Source: Maribacter_C sp947494565 (GTDB lineage Bacteria; Bacteroidota; Bacteroidia; Flavobacteriales; Flavobacteriaceae). From it: a stretch of 64,000 nucleotides of DNA. This document shows positions 60,901-64,000 of this stretch, piece by piece (the stretch's first letter is position 1; the number at the start of each line of letters is the position of its first letter). Under the pieces are notes generated by a model, which saw only the letters and a program-made list of their open reading frames with translations, had not been told where the DNA came from and searched no databases. Location: positions 124,001-188,000 of the forward strand of contig NZ_JBLFEP010000006.1 in the NCBI RefSeq assembly GCF_047345415.1, written 5' to 3'. Made by a program: the position numbers and the translations under genes.

Positions 60901-61288
60901 GAGCAACGAGTTTACGGACATTCAGATTCAAAACCTGATTCCAGAGCAGTTACAACAAGGAGAAGTGGCCTACTTTCTAGAGCATTTGAATATGTTGGAT
61001 GACAAGTTCAATGAAATCAAGAAGAATCAAAAACCGAATCATGTACTGCGTTATGTGGGGGACTTGCATGGGAACCTCCAAAAAGAAAAAGGGGTGCTGG
61101 ATGTTGAACTGGTTTCAGTGCCTAAGGAGAGCGCGTTAGGTCAGGTCAAGGGTTCGGATTCCATTATAGAGATTTATACGGAATCATATGGGCAGAATCC
61201 CTTGGTCATTCAAGGAGCTGGGGCGGGAGCGGCAGTAACTGCCAGAGGCGTTTTTGGAGATATTTTAAGAATTGCCGAAAAAGGATGA
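57902..61288 (+). CDS. Trifunctional homoserine O-acetyltransferase / aspartate kinase / homoserine dehydrogenase fusion
   Basis: The 1128-residue protein joins three enzymes. Residues 1-320 are a MetX-like alpha/beta hydrolase (NHALTGNSNVTGKEGWW, nucleophile in GGSLGGGIAWEM, then GVDSDLFF and HGHDAFLIE for the catalytic Asp and His). Residues about 322-610 are aspartokinase (KVLKFGGKSLSNGEG, GRNGSNYSAALLANFLDAEELQNYTHVDGIYTANP). ACT regulatory domains follow to about 765, and the rest is homoserine dehydrogenase (LAIFGHGNVGGTL, TNVGAGLPLIDT, SGSLSYIFNTF, DPREDLSGNDVGRKLLILARELE). It could carry aspartate through three of the four steps to O-acetylhomoserine; the semialdehyde dehydrogenase is separate. 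The usual KFGGTS is KFGGKS here. Confidence 0.92.
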   Translation: MLHHLKIANYKTISGVTQDIELSYQLFGKKLHEAPIVLVNHALTGNSNVTGKEGWWASLIGEGKCIDTKKYTILSFNIPGNGYDKFTIENYKDFVAGDIAHIFLEGLKGLHIDSLFAVIGGSLGGGIAWEMAVLNPKLIQHLIPVASDWKSTDWLIANCQIQEQFLVNSKQPVHDARMHAMLCYRTPESFKERFKRSTNEELQVFNVESWLMHHGKKLQERFQLSAYKLMNQLLKTIDVTRNGDENFKNLQNSDTNIHIVGVDSDLFFTAKENKETFKQIAQANSNVTYGEIQSLHGHDAFLIEFEQLQKLLSGIFNQNGKSKRVKVLKFGGKSLSNGEGIGRVLEIVQSKVAANENIAVVLSAREKATDQLEAMLNKAAQGKNYIKDFEAFEKYQQHTFGNVNLSQEFKSLAKLFEGVSLLGDYSAKIKDEVLAYGELISGKLLTKLLIGENINAKFIDARELFKTDDTFGDAKLLENVSKENVLQTFSSLTSDIVPVFTGFIAATLEGETTTLGRNGSNYSAALLANFLDAEELQNYTHVDGIYTANPDFVPEAKRLSNLSYEEANELANFGATILHAKTIIPLIEKNIPLRILNTFNNDNEGTLISAKSSKDGIKSLSIIEDVALVNLEGRGLLGKVGIDARIFRALEEKNINVSIISQGSSERGIGLVVNEPNAIRAKQALEKEFSRDFKSKDINMITVINDVSVVSIVGQDLSTFHKPYNALIKNQIVPLLFNNTISGKNVSLVLKKADLHKALNVMHGQIFGIIKKVNLAIFGHGNVGGTLIDQILKSSESISKRKGIDLNVFAVANSRKLLLSKKGIPKSWKSAIESRGAEYKMRDIFNFAKENHLENLIAVDNTANQDFVAHYFDFVENGFDLVSSNKIANTLGFDYYQLLREELTKNQKQYLYETNVGAGLPLIDTIKLLHLSGENITRIKGVFSGSLSYIFNTFSEVNAPFSQILKDAMHKGFTEPDPREDLSGNDVGRKLLILARELELSNEFTDIQIQNLIPEQLQQGEVAYFLEHLNMLDDKFNEIKKNQKPNHVLRYVGDLHGNLQKEKGVLDVELVSVPKESALGQVKGSDSIIEIYTESYGQNPLVIQGAGAGAAVTARGVFGDILRIAEKG

Positions 61289-61355
61289 CTTCGGCTCCGC
61301 TCAGTCACCGAATTGTAAGATGGTATTTCAAACTGTTGACTGAGCGTAGCCGAAG
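61289..61355. repeat. Inverted repeat directly after the fusion gene
   Basis: CTTCGGCTCCGCTCAGTCA (61289-61307) and its near-complement TGACTGAGCGTAGCCGAAG (61337-61355) form a 19-base stem with one mismatch and a 29-base loop starting at the base after the stop codon. No T run follows, so it is not a simple terminator. Confidence 0.75.
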
Positions 61356-61419
61356 CCAAAACCAGGTCAAGCGTAGCCAAAGCCAATACAAGGTGAAGCA
61401 AAGCCAAAACCAAATAAAG
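61338..61419 (+). repeat. Three tandem degenerate repeats of 27-28 bases
   Basis: The units begin at 61338 (GACTGAGCGTAGCCGAAGCC, to 61365), 61366 (GTCAAGCGTAGCCAAAGCC, to 61392) and 61393 (GTGAAGCAAAGCCAAAACC, to 61419). They share the frame GnnnAGCnnAGCCnAAnCC followed by an A-rich tail. The first unit overlaps the right arm of the inverted repeat. They end nine bases before the metZ ATG. Confidence 0.7.
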
Positions 61420-61427
61420 TTGAATAC

Positions 61428-62594
61428 ATGAGTAAAAATAAGTTCGAAACCAACGCTATACGAAACCAACTGAAACGTTCGCAGCATCTCGAGCATTCGG
61501 TGCCCCTTTACATGACTTCAAGTTTTGTGTTTGAGGATGCCGAAGATATGCGTGCTTCATTTGCAGAAGAGAAAGAGCGTAATATCTATTCTAGATATTC
61601 GAATCCGAATTCGTCCGAATTTGTGGATAAGGTCTGTCAAATGGAAGGTGCAGAGGCCGGTTTCGCCTTTGCTTCAGGAATGGCCGCTGTATTCTCGACT
61701 TTGGCTGCTTTATTGGAAGGTGGTGACCATATTTTATCGGCGCGAAGTATTTTTGGTTCAACGCATTCGTTATTCAGTTCTTTTTTTCCAAAGTGGAATA
61801 TCTTACACACGTACTTTAAGATTGATGAGTTGGATGGCCTTGAGGAACTGATCACTCCGAAAACCAAATTGATTTATGCCGAGACACCGACCAATCCTGG
61901 AGTGGATGTCTTGGATTTGGAAATGCTTGGAAACATTGCCAAAAAACACAATCTTATTTTGGTCATTGACAATTGTTTTGCGTCACCATACTTGCAACAA
62001 CCCATTAAATTCGGTGCTGATTTAGTCATTCATTCGGGCACGAAGTTAATGGATGGTCAAGGTAGGGTTTTGGCCGGTGTCACGGTCGGGCAATCGGCAT
62101 TGGTTGATAAGATATATCGCTTTTCAAGAATTACGGGTCCAGCACTTTCTCCTTTTAACGCATGGGTCTTGTCAAAAAGTTTAGAGACTTTGGCGGTGCG
62201 TGTGGACCGTCATTGTGAAAATGCACTGAAACTAGCCACTTTTTTAGAAGATCATGACCAAGTGAATTGGGTGAAATACCCATTTTTAAAATCGCATCCC
62301 AAGTATGGGATTGCCAAAAAGCAAATGAAAGCAGGTGGTTGCGTGGTCGCATTCGAAGTAAAAGGAGGGTTGACAGCAGGTCAGCGATTCTTTGATTCGA
62401 TCAAATTATTGTCGCTATCCGCCAACTTGGGTGATTCAAGAAGCATTGTTACGCACCCAGCCTCGACAACCCATAGCAAACTAACATCTGAAGAACGGGC
62501 AGAAACGGGTATTACAGATGGTATGGTTAGGGTTTCTGTTGGTTTAGAACATATTGATGATATCATAGATGATATAGCCCAGGCGTTAGGGTAG
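61428..62594 (+). CDS. metZ: Trans-sulfuration PLP enzyme (O-succinyl/acetylhomoserine sulfhydrylase-like)
   Basis: The 388-residue protein belongs to the Cys/Met metabolism PLP family. It has SQHLEHSVPLYMTSSFVFEDAEDM, YSRYSNPNSSEFVDKVCQMEGAEAG, ETPTNPGVDVLDLEMLG, IDNCFASPYLQQPIKFGADLVIHS and the PLP lysine in SGTKLMDGQGRVLAG (about Lys 206). The DGQGR segment and 388-residue length match MetZ. With metY at the start and this gene at the end, two related sulfhydrylases flank the metX fusion. They may differ in the acyl donor, or one could act as cystathionine gamma-synthase. Confidence 0.88.
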   Translation: MSKNKFETNAIRNQLKRSQHLEHSVPLYMTSSFVFEDAEDMRASFAEEKERNIYSRYSNPNSSEFVDKVCQMEGAEAGFAFASGMAAVFSTLAALLEGGDHILSARSIFGSTHSLFSSFFPKWNILHTYFKIDELDGLEELITPKTKLIYAETPTNPGVDVLDLEMLGNIAKKHNLILVIDNCFASPYLQQPIKFGADLVIHSGTKLMDGQGRVLAGVTVGQSALVDKIYRFSRITGPALSPFNAWVLSKSLETLAVRVDRHCENALKLATFLEDHDQVNWVKYPFLKSHPKYGIAKKQMKAGGCVVAFEVKGGLTAGQRFFDSIKLLSLSANLGDSRSIVTHPASTTHSKLTSEERAETGITDGMVRVSVGLEHIDDIIDDIAQALG

Positions 62595-62598
62595 TGGA

Positions 62599-63069
62599 TT
62601 ATTTCACGGCATTCCAAATATCAAGATACATTTTCCAGTCACCTTCCACCTTGCGCCAAATAACCACATATTTTCCTTTCCAACTACTTTCTTCGCCGTT
62701 GGCGCGTTTGGTTTTTCCTTCATAATAGCCATAGTCATAAGCTTCATCGCCGATGACCTTTACTTCCGAGGGCATGAGTTTATGGTAAGTGGTTTGGACT
62801 CCTTCCGGCAATTTCCAGTAGTTCAATATGGCCTCTTTTCCCTCGAGTATTTTCATATTGTTAGGAAATAGTTTGGCGTCCTCGGTGTATGATTCAACGA
62901 TCATCTCATAATTGGCCCCAACCACATAGCTAGAGAAGTCTTGCGCGTTTTGGAGAATTTGATCGATATCCTTCTGGTTTCCCGAGAATTCTTGGGAATA
63001 ACAACTGATAGTTACAATCAGTAACCCAAAAGTAAGGAGATTCTTGAATAGAGTGGATGTCGTCTTCAT
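62599..63069 (-). CDS. Exported SnoaL/DUF4440-like protein
   Basis: I start at the ATG at 63069, giving a 156-residue protein with a signal (LLTFGLLIVTISC, possible lipobox Cys). The mature part is a single NTF2-like fold of the DUF4440/SnoaL type (DIDQILQNAQDFSSYVVGANYEMIVESYTEDAKLFPNN, ILEGKEAILNYW, YVVIWRKVEGDWKMYLDIWN). These small domains bind ligands or have isomerase activity in other members; no catalytic residue can be assigned here. It follows the sugar isomerase gene by 12 bases on the same strand, so both may be expressed together. It converges with metZ with four bases between stops. Confidence 0.82.
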   Translation of the reverse strand: MKTTSTLFKNLLTFGLLIVTISCYSQEFSGNQKDIDQILQNAQDFSSYVVGANYEMIVESYTEDAKLFPNNMKILEGKEAILNYWKLPEGVQTTYHKLMPSEVKVIGDEAYDYGYYEGKTKRANGEESSWKGKYVVIWRKVEGDWKMYLDIWNAVK

Positions 63070-63081
63070 AATCACCACGGT

Positions 63082-63999
63082 TTAGTTAAAGCCTAAATTC
63101 TTAATCCCTTCATGGCTAACCTTAATGGCTTCGAGGGGTTTCATGGTGAACGTCATGTCTTGCTCTACCATGTAGTACTCCATACCTGATTTTTCCTTTT
63201 CTGCTAATATTTTGGCAAAATCGATTGTGCCCTTGCCCACCGGGGCGAACTTCCCTTCGTCATCCATATCCTTGACATGCCAGATTTTAAAGCGTCCGGG
63301 ATATTTTTCAAAGTAGGCCACCGGATCCGCGCCAGCCTTGGTGACCCAAAAGAGGTCCATTTGAAAGTTGACCAAATCCGGATTGCAGTGGTCCAGCAAA
63401 TAATCGATCGGCACGATGCCGTCAGCATCCTCCATAAATTCAAAGTCATGGTTGTGGTACAATAATTGAAGTCCAGCGGCATGTGCTTTTTCTCCTAGCG
63501 CATCAATGATTTCCGCTAAATTCTTTGCTCCACCGGTCATGCTCATGGTGTTGGTCTCATTGTCATAATTGAATAATCCCATGGGTGGGATCGGAACGAC
63601 AAAATATTGAAATCCTGCGGCTTTGGCGTCAGCCATCTCCTGTTCTGCATTGTCCAGGGTGACACTGCTTTGGTGTGTGCTTATAGGACGCAAATGGAGT
63701 TCTTTCAAATAAGCCTGAAAATCCTCGGGCGACATGCCATAGTACATTCCATCGGCATATCCGGCAGCTTCAATATTTTGATAACCGGTTTCGGCCACGG
63801 TTTTCAAGGTCGCTTTCGCATCTTCGGTCATAGCGTCGCGAACAGTATAGAGGGCCAATCCGCCCACCTGGGCTTTTTCAGTTGATTCCATAGGTTGGGC
63901 GGCGCCGGCTTCGCTTGAAGTACTCTTCTTGTCGGCCTTTTCTTTACATGCTACAAAGCCTAAAAACAAAAAGGCAAGTGTAGCGAATCGAAATATCAT
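63082..63999 (-). CDS. Sugar phosphate isomerase/epimerase-like TIM-barrel lipoprotein
   Basis: The 305-residue protein begins with a lipoprotein signal (LFLGFVAC, Cys 18) and a Ser/Lys-rich linker, then an AP endonuclease 2-type TIM barrel. Metal ligands can be seen in IEAAGYADGMYYG (Glu about 77), YHNHDFEFM, FQMDLFWV, WHVKDMDDEGKF and MVEQDMTF. The domain covers sugar isomerases and epimerases; the exported form is common in Bacteroidota and often lies in carbohydrate-oxidising loci. The ATG at 63999 gives a good signal and sits at the window edge, so the start and upstream context are not fully visible. Confidence 0.85.
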   Translation of the reverse strand: MIFRFATLAFLFLGFVACKEKADKKSTSSEAGAAQPMESTEKAQVGGLALYTVRDAMTEDAKATLKTVAETGYQNIEAAGYADGMYYGMSPEDFQAYLKELHLRPISTHQSSVTLDNAEQEMADAKAAGFQYFVVPIPPMGLFNYDNETNTMSMTGGAKNLAEIIDALGEKAHAAGLQLLYHNHDFEFMEDADGIVPIDYLLDHCNPDLVNFQMDLFWVTKAGADPVAYFEKYPGRFKIWHVKDMDDEGKFAPVGKGTIDFAKILAEKEKSGMEYYMVEQDMTFTMKPLEAIKVSHEGIKNLGFN

Positions 64000-64000
64000 T

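Noticed and set aside
61210..61496. Minus-strand frames of repeated LVLALA-like residues near 61.2-61.5 kb
   Set aside because: They are translations of the tandem repeat and inverted repeat on the wrong strand and have no gene features.
1..64000. Transposon, prophage, integron or CRISPR array
   Set aside because: No transposase, integrase, phage structural gene or regularly spaced repeat-spacer pattern was seen; the only tandem repeats are the three units at 61338-61419 without spacers.

Overview
The window reads as chromosomal DNA of a gliding-type marine or environmental Bacteroidota, most likely Flavobacteriaceae. The support is gldJ and porV (type IX secretion and gliding), a type IX sorting domain at the C-terminus of the truncated first gene, many exact copies of the Bacteroidota -7 promoter element TAnnTTTG, PafA-type phosphatase, DUF5686/carboxypeptidase-regulatory proteins, and a core-gene order (gldJ-porV-cdd-pdhA-pdhC; pdhB next to etfBA). 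No insertion sequence, prophage or CRISPR array was seen; the region is mostly housekeeping DNA with a few accessory blocks.

Layout. 1-756: 3' end of a secreted T9SS substrate. 830-9165: a five-gene leftward operon of planctomycete-type haem/DUF1549-DUF1553, DUF1501, beta-propeller, membrane-haem-LRR and FMN hydroxyacid oxidase proteins; this is the least understood block. 9369-9443: tRNA-Val(GAC), then a 688-base stretch nearly empty of genes. 10132-11748: ECF-type sigma factor, a 60-residue protein and a small MscS-like channel. 11771-19781: murF, gldJ, porV, cdd, pdhA, pdhC; porU, usually between gldJ and porV, is absent. 19868-32698: peptidase, SDR, cyclophilin, SprT-like, manC, DUF389, Mla-type ABC pair, pafA, murI, folA, a PLP enzyme and a CBM48 protein. 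32749-36826: DUF427, a methyltransferase, egtD, egtB (ergothioneine-type pathway) and thyA. 37000-45978: envelope proteins, a CNT nucleoside transporter, bifunctional nuclease, etfA/etfB and pdhB around a 28-base perfect palindrome. 46123-49141: soluble and membrane pyrophosphatases. 49289-55948: TonB-like protein, App1-like phosphatase, dNK, metK, CocE/NonD hydrolase, DUF2200. 56198-62594: a SAM-I riboswitch followed by metY, a three-domain MetX-aspartokinase-homoserine dehydrogenase fusion, and metZ. 62599-63999: two small exported proteins.

How it fits together. The right-hand third is a sulfur amino acid/SAM module: aspartate to homoserine to O-acetylhomoserine on one polypeptide, sulfhydrylation by flanking PLP enzymes, and SAM synthesis by MetK. 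Two unrelated riboswitch classes appear to feed SAM levels back on it: SAM-I before metY and a SAM-II-like aptamer with an extra hairpin before metK. EgtD and the adjacent methyltransferase are SAM consumers. The palindrome between etfB and pdhB overlaps the etfB -7 element and looks like an operator for an unlinked repressor. The best candidates for undescribed biology are the five-gene haem/FMN operon, the SAM-I/SAM-II pairing, the trifunctional fusion and the etfB operator.
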